From contig NZ_JQFJ01000002.1 in the NCBI RefSeq assembly GCF_000763945.1, positions 186,001 through 250,000 on the forward strand: a stretch of 64,000 bases of DNA. Reading direction: 5' to 3'. This stretch comes from Sphingopyxis sp. MWB1. GTDB lineage: Bacteria; Pseudomonadota; Alphaproteobacteria; Sphingomonadales; Sphingomonadaceae. Shown here piece after piece: positions 1-8,315 of this stretch. The notes beneath the pieces are model-generated. The model was given only the letters and a program-made list of their open reading frames with translations. It searched no databases and was not told the DNA's origin. How positions within the stretch are numbered: the first letter of the stretch is position 1; each line of letters begins with the position of its first letter. A program made the position numbers and the translations under genes.

Positions 1-209
1 TAGCGCGCAAGGGCGACCCGCGCCTCGAGCAATTCCAGTTCGGTTTTGGCGGTTCTCGACAGATCGTTCACCAATCCCTCCACCATCGAATCGAGGGGAG
101 AGAGCGGCGGGGAGGAAGGCGTCTGCTTTCCGGGGGCAAAGCCATGGCTCACCCCGTCAAAAGCGGCTCCTTCACTGGATTGCGAATGGTCCTTTGGTTT
201 CGTTGACAA
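1..209 (-). CDS. Holin-like small membrane protein, N-terminal part (truncated by window edge)
   Basis: An open frame runs from a TTG at 209 to the window edge on the minus strand, giving about 69 residues of a Ser/Pro-rich N terminus followed by an amphipathic stretch ending LELLEARVALAR. That stretch resembles the N-terminal helix of the phage_holin_3_6 family of alphaproteobacterial small membrane proteins, whose membrane segments would lie beyond the window. It starts 7 nt after the stop of the DUF883-like gene, so the two are probably co-transcribed. No clear Shine-Dalgarno precedes the TTG; a GTG further in, at about 153, is an alternative start. The pairing with a DUF883-like gene is an envelope gene neighbourhood and does not by itself mean prophage. 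The family call is tentative because the diagnostic transmembrane part is missing. Confidence 0.45.
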   Translation of the reverse strand, partial: MSTKPKDHSQSSEGAAFDGVSHGFAPGKQTPSSPPLSPLDSMVEGLVNDLSRTAKTELELLEARVALAR

Positions 210-216
210 GATGTGA

Positions 217-765
217 TCAGTCGTTGCTCGATCCACCCTTCAACATGCGCGCAAGGACAAAGCCCAGCACGGCGGCGGCGCCGGCGGTCACCGCCGGGTT
301 CTTCTTGACCATATCGCGGGTCGAAGCCGCGAGTTCGTCAAGATCCTTCTTGTCGAGCGTCGAGGCGAGGCCGGCCACCGTGCTGGCGGCGGTGCGCGCA
401 TAATCGCCATATTGCTTGCCAAATTTGCTGTCGACCGTGGCGGCGCTGTCTTCGAGCAGCTTGGCGAGGCTTCCGACCGTTTCGGCGGCCTTGTCCTTGC
501 CCTTGGTCGCGGCATCGCGGGCCGCGGCCGAAGCCTGGTTTTTCAGCGTGGTCGCATCTTCCTTCAGCGACGCCGCCTTGCGGCTGGCTTCGGCCTTGAT
601 CGTGTCGCGCGTGGCGGCCAGTTGATCGCGAATGGGGCTGTCCTTGGCGGCGCTTTTGACACTGGCGGGCTTGCGCGCCGGCGCTGCCTTTGTCGCAGCG
701 GCCTTGGCGGGGGCTTTGGCGCGGGGAGCAGCTTTCTTGGTGGCGGGAGTAGCGGCCTTGGCCAT
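217..765 (-). CDS. DUF883-like membrane-anchored protein with Lys/Ala-rich N terminus
   Basis: The product is 182 residues. The first 45 are a histone-H1-like run rich in Ala, Lys and Pro; the middle is a long charged helical region with many Ala/Lys/Asp; the end (about residues 155-178) is a short hydrophobic segment with AVTAGAAAVLGFVLARML. This layout matches the DUF883 (ElaB/YqjD) type, small proteins held in the inner membrane by a C-terminal segment, some of which bind ribosomes in stationary phase. The ATG at 763-765 is chosen because AGAGGA lies about 10 nt upstream; an in-frame ATG 21 nt earlier has no good site. The downstream holin-like gene follows after 7 nt. Ribosome binding here would be inference from the family only. 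Confidence 0.7.
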   Translation of the reverse strand: MAKAATPATKKAAPRAKAPAKAAATKAAPARKPASVKSAAKDSPIRDQLAATRDTIKAEASRKAASLKEDATTLKNQASAAARDAATKGKDKAAETVGSLAKLLEDSAATVDSKFGKQYGDYARTAASTVAGLASTLDKKDLDELAASTRDMVKKNPAVTAGAAAVLGFVLARMLKGGSSND

Positions 766-914
766 AAGGGTTATCCTCTTCTTCATTTGGGGGCATCGCC
801 AAAAGGGGAGGCGGCGTCCCGATGCATTTATCAATATATAGCAGGGCGCGCGCTTTGGTTCCATAGGCGCACGAAATTCCTATGCGTCTTGCCTTGCGCG
901 CGCTGCGCCGATAA

Positions 915-2243
<1,329 letters not shown>

Positions 2244-2280
2244 TCGCATTGCCGGGGAAAAGCGGCTGACGCTGCTTGAC

Positions 2281-2308
2281 GCCCCGAATCACTTGTGATT
2301 CAAGGGGC
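2281..2308 (+). promoter_or_regulatory. Hairpin covering the ftsB ribosome-binding site
   Basis: Between eno and ftsB lies a perfect inverted repeat: GCCCC GAATCAC, loop TT, GTGATTC, bulge AA, GGGGC. The 3' arm contains AAGGGG, the only Shine-Dalgarno-like sequence ahead of the ftsB ATG at 2311. In mRNA the 12-bp helix would mask the site. It lacks a following U-tract, so a role in translation or processing is more likely than termination. The function is inferred from sequence only. Confidence 0.55.
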
Positions 2309-2310
2309 CT

Positions 2311-2637
2311 ATGACGCAGCGCCATAAAATCCGGAAATCCCTGGGGCGGGCCATGGGCCCCACCCTTGCGCTGCTCGCGGTGACGGCGATGCTCGGCTAT
2401 GCCATATTCGGCCCCACCGGCCTTTATGCCTGGGGCGAATATAGCCAGTCGGTCGAGAAAAAGAAGATTGTCCTCAGCAAGTTGACCAAGAAGCAGGGCG
2501 AGCTGCAAAATCGCGTCAACTTGCTCGACCGCAACCGCGTCGACCCCGATCTGGCGGAGGAATATGTGCGCGAAAAACTGGGCGCCTATCACCCCGACGA
2601 GGTGATTATTCCGATGGAGCCGGAGCCCAAGCCCTGA
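2311..2637 (+). CDS. ftsB: Septum formation initiator, FtsB/DivIC family
   Basis: This 108-residue bitopic protein has a short basic cytoplasmic N terminus, one membrane segment at about residues 11-30 (TLALLAVTAMLGYAIFGPTG), then a periplasmic coiled coil with heptad-like Leu/Lys/Glu spacing (SVEKKKIVLSKLTKKQGEL) and a conserved tail DPDLAEEYVREKLG. FtsB bridges FtsQ and FtsL in the divisome. Size, topology and position directly after eno (the ftsB place in many proteobacteria) support the call. The family is divergent in sequence, so the assignment rests on architecture and neighbourhood. Translation may be modulated by the hairpin over its ribosome-binding site. A terminator follows one base after the stop. 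Confidence 0.85.
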   Translation: MTQRHKIRKSLGRAMGPTLALLAVTAMLGYAIFGPTGLYAWGEYSQSVEKKKIVLSKLTKKQGELQNRVNLLDRNRVDPDLAEEYVREKLGAYHPDEVIIPMEPEPKP

Positions 2638-2673
2638 CCCGTTGATGTCCTTGTCAGGGCAAAACGGGCTTTT
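2638..2673 (+). terminator. Rho-independent terminator after eno-ftsB
   Basis: Immediately after the ftsB stop, CCCGTT pairs with AACGGG and, inside, TGTCCT pairs with AGGGCA around a TGTC loop; the helix ends in CTTTT. This is a reasonable intrinsic terminator and ends the eno-ftsB unit ahead of pdhA. Confidence 0.6.
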
Positions 2674-2828
2674 CGACGCGTTGAGACTGGCTTGAAAGGC
2701 GCGGAAACGCGCGGGCCTGCCTCTGCATTCGTAACCGCTTCACTTCAAAGCTAGGCAGGCGTTGCCAAGCGGGGCGGGGCGGTCTTATAGGGGCCATGCC
2801 GTAACGGCTAGATGCAAAGGAAAACACC

Positions 2829-3899
2829 TTGGCCAAAGCACCTGCGCGCAAAAGTGACGCGCCAAAAAAATCTGTTTCCACCCCAGCTCCCGCGACCAAT
2901 CGCGAACAGCCCCGCGACCCCGCGCCCTATGAGGCGACGCCGGAGGAGCTTGAAAAATTCTACCGCGAGATGCTGCTCATCCGCCGCTTTGAGGAAAAGG
3001 CGGGTCAGCTTTACGGCCTCGGCCTGATCGGCGGCTTTTGCCACCTTTATATCGGTCAGGAAGCCGTGGCGGTCGGCCTTCAGTCGGCGCTCGACGGCGA
3101 CAAGGACAGCGTGATCACCGGCTATCGCGACCATGGCCATATGCTCGCCTATGGCATCGATCCCAAGGTCATCATGGCCGAACTCACCGGGCGCCAGGCC
3201 GGTATTTCAAAGGGCAAGGGCGGCTCGATGCACATGTTCAGCGTCGAGCATAAATTCTACGGCGGCCACGGCATCGTCGGCGCGCAGGTGTCGCTCGGCA
3301 CCGGTCTTGCCTTCGCGCATAAATATCGCGGCGACGGCGGCGTTGCCATGGCCTATTTCGGCGATGGCGCGGCGAACCAGGGCCAGGTCTATGAAAGCTT
3401 CAACATGGCCGAGCTGTGGAAGCTTCCGATCATTTTCGTGATCGAGAATAACCAATATGCCATGGGCACCAGCGTCAACCGCTCCTCGGCGGAGGACCAG
3501 CTTTACCGCCGCGGCGAAAGCTTCCGCATCCCCGGTATGCAGGTCGACGGCATGGACGTGCTCGCGGTGCGCGGCGCGGCCGAATCCGCCCTTGAATGGG
3601 TGCGCGCGGGCAAGGGGCCGATCCTGCTCGAGCTCAAAACCTATCGCTATCGCGGCCACTCCATGTCCGACCCCGCCAAATATCGCAGCCGCGAGGAAGT
3701 GCAGGCGGTTCGCGACAAGAGCGACGCGATCGAAGGGCTGAAAAAGCTGATGGTCGAGGCCGGTATCGGCGAAGATCGCATCAAGGATATCGACAAGGAA
3801 ATTCGCGCCATCGTTGCGGAATCGGCGGACTTTGCAGAAAGCGCCCCCGAACCCGACTTGTCTGAACTTTATACCGACGTGCTGGTGGAGCAATATTGA
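2829..3899 (+). CDS. pdhA: Pyruvate dehydrogenase E1 component, alpha subunit
   Basis: The 356-residue product is the thiamine-diphosphate-binding alpha subunit of the E1 component, which decarboxylates pyruvate and passes the acetyl group to lipoyl-E2. The TPP motif is clear: [18 protein letters not shown] followed by [10 protein letters not shown]. The phosphorylation-loop-like segment [15 protein letters not shown] and the [10 protein letters not shown] substrate loop are also present. The first 40 residues are an Ala/Pro/Lys-rich linker. Translation starts at TTG 2829, chosen because AAGGA sits 8 nt upstream and no ATG fits. The stop is one base from the pdhB ATG, indicating tight co-translation. 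No E2 (pdhC) or lpd gene lies in the window, so those subunits must be encoded elsewhere. Confidence 0.97.
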   Translation: MAKAPARKSDAPKKSVSTPAPATNREQPRDPAPYEATPEELEKFYREMLLIRRFEEKAGQLYGLGLIGGFCHLYIGQEAVAVGLQSALDGDKDSVITGYRDHGHMLAYGIDPKVIMAELTGRQAGISKGKGGSMHMFSVEHKFYGGHGIVGAQVSLGTGLAFAHKYRGDGGVAMAYFGDGAANQGQVYESFNMAELWKLPIIFVIENNQYAMGTSVNRSSAEDQLYRRGESFRIPGMQVDGMDVLAVRGAAESALEWVRAGKGPILLELKTYRYRGHSMSDPAKYRSREEVQAVRDKSDAIEGLKKLMVEAGIGEDRIKDIDKEIRAIVAESADFAESAPEPDLSELYTDVLVEQY

Positions 3900-3900
3900 G

Positions 3901-5280
3901 ATGGCGATCGAACTGAAGATGCCGGCGCTTTCGCCGACGATGGAAGAAGGTACGCTCGCCAAATGGCTCGTCAAGGAAGGCGATGAGGTCAAATCGGGCG
4001 ACATTCTCGCCGAGATTGAGACCGACAAGGCGACGATGGAATTTGAAGCGGTCGACGAAGGCACGATCAGCCAGATATTGGTCGCCGAAGGCACCGACAA
4101 TGTGAAGGTCGGCACCGTCATCGCGATGATCGCGGGCGAGGGGGAAGACGCCGCTGCGGCGCCTGCGCCTGCACCAGCCAAGGACGAAGCCGCTCCTGCT
4201 CCCGCGCCCGCGCCAGCGGCCCCTGCCGCTGCCAACGCGGCCGAGCGCCCCGCACCGACCCAGCGCGCCGCCGATCCCGCCATTCCCGAAGGCACGGCGA
4301 TGGTGAAGCTCACCGTCCGCGAAGCCTTGCGCGATGCGATGGCCGAAGAAATGCGCAGCGACGACCGCGTATTCGTGATGGGCGAGGAAGTCGCCGAATA
4401 TCAAGGCGCCTACAAGGTCACCCAGGGCCTGCTCGACGAGTTTGGCGCGCGCCGCGTCATTGACACGCCGATCACCGAACATGGCTTTGCGGGGCTGGGC
4501 GCCGGGGCGGCCATGGGCGGCCTGCGTCCGGTCATCGAGTTCATGACGTTCAACTTCGCCATGCAGGCGATTGACCACATCATCAACTCGGCGGCGAAGA
4601 CCAATTATATGTCGGGCGGCCAGATGCGCTGTCCCATCGTGTTCCGCGGTCCCAATGGCGCGGCTTCGCGCGTGGGCGCGCAGCATAGCCAGAATTATGC
4701 GCCCTGGTATGCGAATGTCCCCGGCCTGATCGTGATCTCGCCCTATGACGCGGTCGACGCCAAGGGGCTGCTCAAGGCCGCGATCCGCAGCGAAGACCCG
4801 GTCGTTTTCCTCGAAAATGAGCTGCTCTACGGCCGCAGCTTCGAGGTGCCGGATCTTGAGGATTATGTCCTGCCGATCGGCAAGGCGCGCATCATGCGCG
4901 AGGGCAGCGATGTCACCATCGTCAGCTATTCGATCGGCGTCGGCCTCGCGCTCGAAGCCGCCGACACGCTGGCGGGTGAGGGCATTGAGGCAGAGGTCAT
5001 CGACCTTCGCACCCTGCGCCCGCTCGACACCGCAACGGTGCTCGAAAGCCTGAAAAAGACCAACCGCCTTGTGGTGGTTGAGGAAGGCTGGCCGGTTTGC
5101 TCGATCGCCAGCGAATTGGCGATGGTCGCGATGGAGCAGGGCTTTGACGATCTCGACGCGCCGGTTACCCGCGTGTGTAACGAGGATGTGCCGCTGCCCT
5201 ATGCCGCCAATCTCGAAAAGGCCGCGATTGTCGACACGCCGCGCGTGATTGCTGCGGTGAAGGCGGTCTGCAATCGTTAG
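3901..5280 (+). CDS. pdhB: Pyruvate dehydrogenase E1 beta subunit with N-terminal lipoyl domain
   Basis: The product is 459 residues, about 130 longer than ordinary E1-beta. Residues 1-80 form a biotinyl/lipoyl domain with the lipoylation loop [10 protein letters not shown] (Lys43); residues 82-125 are a mobile Ala/Pro linker; residues about 135-459 are the transketolase-like pyrimidine-binding and C-terminal domains, with [31 protein letters not shown] and a conserved [13 protein letters not shown] region. A lipoylated E1-beta is known in several alphaproteobacteria, including Zymomonas and rhizobia. The ATG at 3901 follows the pdhA stop by one base; a longer upstream frame overlaps pdhA and is rejected. 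A palindromic repeat pair begins 6 nt after the stop and may trim or stabilise the pdhAB transcript. Confidence 0.96.
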   Translation: MAIELKMPALSPTMEEGTLAKWLVKEGDEVKSGDILAEIETDKATMEFEAVDEGTISQILVAEGTDNVKVGTVIAMIAGEGEDAAAAPAPAPAKDEAAPAPAPAPAAPAAANAAERPAPTQRAADPAIPEGTAMVKLTVREALRDAMAEEMRSDDRVFVMGEEVAEYQGAYKVTQGLLDEFGARRVIDTPITEHGFAGLGAGAAMGGLRPVIEFMTFNFAMQAIDHIINSAAKTNYMSGGQMRCPIVFRGPNGAASRVGAQHSQNYAPWYANVPGLIVISPYDAVDAKGLLKAAIRSEDPVVFLENELLYGRSFEVPDLEDYVLPIGKARIMREGSDVTIVSYSIGVGLALEAADTLAGEGIEAEVIDLRTLRPLDTATVLESLKKTNRLVVVEEGWPVCSIASELAMVAMEQGFDDLDAPVTRVCNEDVPLPYAANLEKAAIVDTPRVIAAVKAVCNR

Positions 5281-5286
5281 TGCGTC

Positions 5287-5368
5287 GCCCCCGCGAAGGC
5301 GGGGGCCGTCATCGGCCCGTCGCTTCAATGCCGCATGATCCGCCCCCGACCCCCGTCTTCACGGGGGT
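5287..5368. repeat. Inverted pair of REP-like palindromes after pdhB
   Basis: Two perfect 8-bp hairpins with 4-nt loops face each other. The first (5287-5306) is GCCCCCGC, GAAG, GCGGGGGC; the second (5349-5368) is ACCCCCGT, CTTC, ACGGGGGT. The loops are reverse complements, so the two units are inverted copies of one motif, a REPIN-like arrangement. The pair straddles the apparent start of the next gene. Related palindromes occur at 14.8, 18.8, 19.4, 28.05 and 31.1 kb. Confidence 0.75.
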
Positions 5369-6008
5369 GACGGGGGACGTCGGCAGCCTCCCCGACATTC
5401 GCGACCCGCGCGTGATGGTCGCCGTGCCGCGCGACCGCCGCGCGGCGATGGCGGCGCTGTGGGCGCTGGCTGAGCGGCTCACGACGCTGCTCATCGACGC
5501 GACCGAGCCGCTGATCGGCCAGATCAAGCTCGCCTGGTGGCGTGACATGATGACAATGCTCGCGAGCAATCCGGACGCGCTTCCGAAGGGCGAGCCGTTG
5601 CTCGCCGAATTGCAGCAGCATTGGGCCGGGTGCCAGGGACTGGATGCGCTGGTCGACGCGGCCGAGGCAATGCTCGTCGCAAATGAACTGGCGGAGCGGC
5701 ATGACGCCGCCCTGGCCTTCGGACGCGCGCTCTTCACTCTCTCGGCGGACAGGGCGGGTGATGGCGCGCCGCTCTCGCCGCCATGGGCGCTGCTCTGGGG
5801 CGCGATGCTGCAGGGCGAGGAGAACGACGCCCGCGCGCTCCTCGCGGCGGCAAAGGCGGCGCCGAAAACCCCCCGCGCTCGCTTTCGCGGCGCGCGGGCG
5901 CTGTTGATGCTCGATCGCTGGGCCGCCTCTATTGCGGCGCATGACGGTGCGCGGCGCTGGCGCGGCGAAGGCCTGCTCCTTCTCCGGCTCGGTTTGTTCG
6001 GCCGCTGA
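5328..6008 (+). CDS. Squalene/phytoene-synthase-like protein (start uncertain)
   Basis: From the ATG at 5328 the product is 226 residues. From about residue 30 it resembles the small trans-isoprenyl-diphosphate-synthase-like proteins related to squalene/phytoene synthase (the NDUFAF6-like branch): RRAAMAALWALAERL followed by IGQIKLAWWRDMM, the region that in true synthases carries substrate contacts. The DxxxD diphosphate-binding pairs of active synthases are not evident, so catalysis is doubtful. Possible starts are GTG 5280 (overlapping the pdhB stop), ATG 5328, GTG 5367 or GTG/ATG 5412-5415; none has a good Shine-Dalgarno. The first 30 codons after 5328 lie in the palindromic repeat pair, so family-like sequence begins only near 5400 and a later start is quite possible. 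Confidence 0.65.
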   Translation: MPHDPPPTPVFTGVTGDVGSLPDIRDPRVMVAVPRDRRAAMAALWALAERLTTLLIDATEPLIGQIKLAWWRDMMTMLASNPDALPKGEPLLAELQQHWAGCQGLDALVDAAEAMLVANELAERHDAALAFGRALFTLSADRAGDGAPLSPPWALLWGAMLQGEENDARALLAAAKAAPKTPRARFRGARALLMLDRWAASIAAHDGARRWRGEGLLLLRLGLFGR

Positions 6009-6099
6009 GTTGCGGACGGATTAAGTTGCGCCGGGGGTAGAAATGCCTCCACCGAACATCTATCTTGTTCGCTACGCTTAAATCGCAGGGGAAAATGCG

Positions 6100-6813
6100 A
6101 TGTTTAATGGCCTGATCGCTTATCTGGATTCGATCAAGGCGCGCGATCCCGCCCCGCGGACGCGCTGGGAAATCCTCCTCTATCCGGGGCTGCTGGCGGT
6201 CGGGATGCACCGCATCGCGCATTGGCTGTTCGAAGCCGACATGTTCTTTCTTGCCCGGCTGGTGAACCATATATCGCGTTGGTTGACGGCGATTGATATC
6301 CACCCCGGTGCCAAGATCGGTCGCCATCTGTTCATCGACCATGGTTTCACCGTGATCGGCGAAACGGCGGAGATCGGCGACAATGTCACCATTTACCAAT
6401 GTGTGACGCTGGGCGGGACTGATCCCGCCAATGGTGTCGGCGGAAAACGTCACCCGACCTTGTGCGACGATGTGATCGTCGGGTCGGGCGCGCAGATATT
6501 GGGGCCGGTTACCGTGATGGAGCGCGCCCGCGTCGGCGCCAATGCCGTGGTGACAAAGGATGTGCCCGAAGGGGCGGTGATGGTTGGCATTCCGGCCCGT
6601 TCCACTCTGCTCGACGCTAGCGAATATTCGCGGGACTTCGTCCCCTATGGCACGCCCTGCAATGAAACATTCGATCCGGCGACACAAAAGGTCGAGATTC
6701 TGCAGTGCCAGCTTGAGGTCATGCAGAAACAGCTCGCGGCGCTGATCGCTGAACGCGAAACGGCGGAGGAGGGCGAGGCACCAGCGCGTAAGGGAGGGCG
6801 GAAAAGCGCCTGA
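6100..6813 (+). CDS. cysE: Serine O-acetyltransferase
   Basis: This 237-residue cytosolic enzyme transfers acetyl from acetyl-CoA to L-serine, the committed step of cysteine synthesis. The C-terminal two thirds form a left-handed beta-helix of hexapeptide repeats, with IHPGAKIGRHLFIDHG, GETAEIGDNVTIYQ and LGGTDPANGVGGKRHP (substrate and CoA loop); catalytic His and Asp lie in FIDHG. It lacks the long N-terminal helical domain of the E. coli enzyme, as in the shorter EpsC/SrpH-type SATs. The tail ends in a charged coiled region (about residues 190-237). The stop overlaps the ATG of the next gene (TGATG), implying translational coupling. Confidence 0.93.
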   Translation: MFNGLIAYLDSIKARDPAPRTRWEILLYPGLLAVGMHRIAHWLFEADMFFLARLVNHISRWLTAIDIHPGAKIGRHLFIDHGFTVIGETAEIGDNVTIYQCVTLGGTDPANGVGGKRHPTLCDDVIVGSGAQILGPVTVMERARVGANAVVTKDVPEGAVMVGIPARSTLLDASEYSRDFVPYGTPCNETFDPATQKVEILQCQLEVMQKQLAALIAERETAEEGEAPARKGGRKSA

Positions 6814-7160
6814 TGGGGACCGTCACACCCTGGCCCCATCCCGGGCGGGCCACCCCCCAACAGACCGGATTTGACCGGCAGGAACTGCTCCGCATCCTCG
6901 ACCTTTACGGGCGCATGGTCGCGGCGGGTCGCTGGCGCGATTATGCAATGGACTTTCACCGCGACGTCGCGATCTTCTCGGCCTTTCGCCGCGCCGCCGA
7001 ACGCCCCGAATATCGCATCGAAAAGCGCCCCGCGCTGCGCCACCGTCAGGGCATGTGGGCGCTGGTGTCCGAAGCCGGGGCGATATTGAAGCGCGGCGAC
7101 GATCTGGCAAACATCCTCGCCCCCGTCGAACGCAAGCTGTTGAAGCTGGTCGAGGATTGA
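6813..7160 (+). CDS. DUF2794 family protein
   Basis: The 115-residue product contains FDRQELLRILDLYGRMVAAG, WRDYAMDFHRDVAIFSAFRR and RHRQGMWALVSEAGAILKRG, which together match the alphaproteobacterial DUF2794 family of uncharacterised cytosolic proteins. There is no signal peptide or membrane segment. It overlaps the serine acetyltransferase stop by one base and ends just before a bidirectional hairpin, so it is the last gene of this unit. No function is known; coupling to cysE is seen in the sequence, but a role in sulfur metabolism would be speculation. Confidence 0.85.
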   Translation: MGTVTPWPHPGRATPQQTGFDRQELLRILDLYGRMVAAGRWRDYAMDFHRDVAIFSAFRRAAERPEYRIEKRPALRHRQGMWALVSEAGAILKRGDDLANILAPVERKLLKLVED

Positions 7161-7164
7161 ATAT

Positions 7165-7198
7165 CCTTCCCCCGCTCGCAAAAGCGAACGGGGGAGGG
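7165..7198. terminator. Hairpin between convergent DUF2794 and SDR genes
   Basis: CCTTCCCCCGCTCGC pairs with GCGAACGGGGGAGGG around an AAAA loop (13 Watson-Crick pairs, one G-U, one mismatch). There is no long U-tract. It probably acts as a two-way transcript barrier between converging genes and also resembles the genome's dispersed CCCCTCCCGC...GGAGGGG repeats. Confidence 0.5.
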
Positions 7199-7208
7199 AC
7201 AAGATGCC

Positions 7209-8111
7209 TCAACCCAGCGCCTGAAGCGCCTTCATCACCACCATCGACTGTTCGCTGCCCGACTGGGGGATGATCTCGCCCTTGCGGTCGATGATCTTGT
7301 CCCAATGCTCCGCAATGGCTTCGGGCGTGCGCTCGCCTTCGGGAAGCGCGATGCCCGGCGTCGCGGTGACATAGGCGGCGTGATAGGCGCCTGCGCCCGC
7401 GCCGATGATCATATTGGTCGGCGCATCCTCGCTCACCAGATAAAGCGCGGCGGGAACGACATTGTCGGGGGTGAATTTCTCGAACAATTCGGGCGGGAAA
7501 ATATCTTCGGTCATCCGCGTGCCTGCGACCGGCGCGATGGTGTTGCAGCGGATATTATATTTGGCGCCTTCGAGATGCAGCGTCTTGGTAAAGCCCGCGA
7601 GGCCCAGCTTGGCCGCGCCATAATTGGCCTGGCCGAAATTGCCGTACAGCCCCGTCGACGATGCCGTCATCAGGATGCGGCCATAGGCCTGTTCGCGCAT
7701 CAATTCCCAGCACGCCTTGGTGACATTGGCGCTGCCCATCAGATGGACCTTCACCACCAGGTCGAAATCCTCCATCGTCATCTTGGCAAAGCTTTTGTCG
7801 CGCAAGATGCCGGCATTGTTGATCAGGACATGGACGCCGCCCCATTCTTCCTTCGCCTTGGCGACCATTTCTTCCATCTGGCCATATTCGGTGACGCTGC
7901 CGCCATTCGACATGGCGGTGCCGCCCGCCGCGCGGATTTCCTCGACCACCTGCAGCGCAGCGTCCGAATGGCCGGTGCCGTCGCGTGCGCCGCCCAGATC
8001 GTTGACGACAACCTTTGCGCCGCGCCGCGCAAGCTCAAGGGCATAGGCCCGGCCCAGGCCGCCACCGGCGCCTGTGACAATGGCAACGCGGCCGTCAAAA
8101 TTGATCGTCAT
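7209..8111 (-). CDS. SDR-family 3-hydroxyacyl-CoA dehydrogenase-like oxidoreductase
   Basis: This 300-residue NAD(P)-dependent short-chain dehydrogenase has the Rossmann cofactor motif TGAGGGLGRAYALELARRG at residues 12-30, the NNAG motif (VHVLINNAGILRDKSF), the catalytic Ser in TASSTGLYGNFGQ and the Tyr-Lys pair in YGAAKLGLAGF. The long insert VVNDLGGARDGTGHSDAA and the C-terminal extension are typical of the branch related to the dehydrogenase domain of peroxisomal multifunctional enzyme 2, acting on (3R)-hydroxyacyl-CoAs in fatty-acid or steroid degradation. GGAG stands 6 nt before the ATG. It is monocistronic, convergent with the DUF2794 gene and divergent from the porin. The exact substrate cannot be read from sequence. 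Confidence 0.88.
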   Translation of the reverse strand: MTINFDGRVAIVTGAGGGLGRAYALELARRGAKVVVNDLGGARDGTGHSDAALQVVEEIRAAGGTAMSNGGSVTEYGQMEEMVAKAKEEWGGVHVLINNAGILRDKSFAKMTMEDFDLVVKVHLMGSANVTKACWELMREQAYGRILMTASSTGLYGNFGQANYGAAKLGLAGFTKTLHLEGAKYNIRCNTIAPVAGTRMTEDIFPPELFEKFTPDNVVPAALYLVSEDAPTNMIIGAGAGAYHAAYVTATPGIALPEGERTPEAIAEHWDKIIDRKGEIIPQSGSEQSMVVMKALQALG

Positions 8112-8230
8112 CTTTGTCTCCCCGAATGCGAGTCCCTGAAAAACAGGTTTTACGATAAAACGCGATTGTCCTTAACGCGTCGTCCCCGCGACACAAGGGG
8201 GAGAGATAATATTGGCCGCTGCAATATAAA

Positions 8231-8258
8231 TGTCATTCGTCTGACGCCAATTTGTCAT
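8231..8258 (+). promoter_or_regulatory. Pho-box-like repeats upstream of the porin
   Basis: Three half-sites spaced 11 bp apart precede the porin: TGTCAT at 8231, TGACGC at 8242 and TGTCAT at 8253. PhoB dimers bind direct repeats of TGTCA(T/C) with 11-bp spacing. The next genes on the other side are phoB and pst, which fits phosphate-starvation control. The centre half-site is degenerate, so binding is inferred. Confidence 0.55.
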
Positions 8259-8315
8259 CATATATCCATAATGGCGACCGCGAAATGTCACCAATCCGCA
8301 ATGGAGCGATTGTTC

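Noticed and set aside
1..765. Prophage remnant, because of a holin-like gene
   Set aside because: Holin-like plus DUF883-like pairs are ordinary chromosomal envelope genes in alphaproteobacteria and no other phage gene is present.
5280..5327. GTG 5280 as start of the squalene/phytoene-synthase-like gene
   Set aside because: It overlaps the pdhB stop without a ribosome-binding site, and the added residues come entirely from a palindromic repeat.
7305..8315. A 795-residue plus-strand frame that would extend the porin N-terminally
   Set aside because: The first 800 bases are antisense to a well-supported SDR gene; the porin signal peptide and a ribosome-binding site place the real start at 8316.
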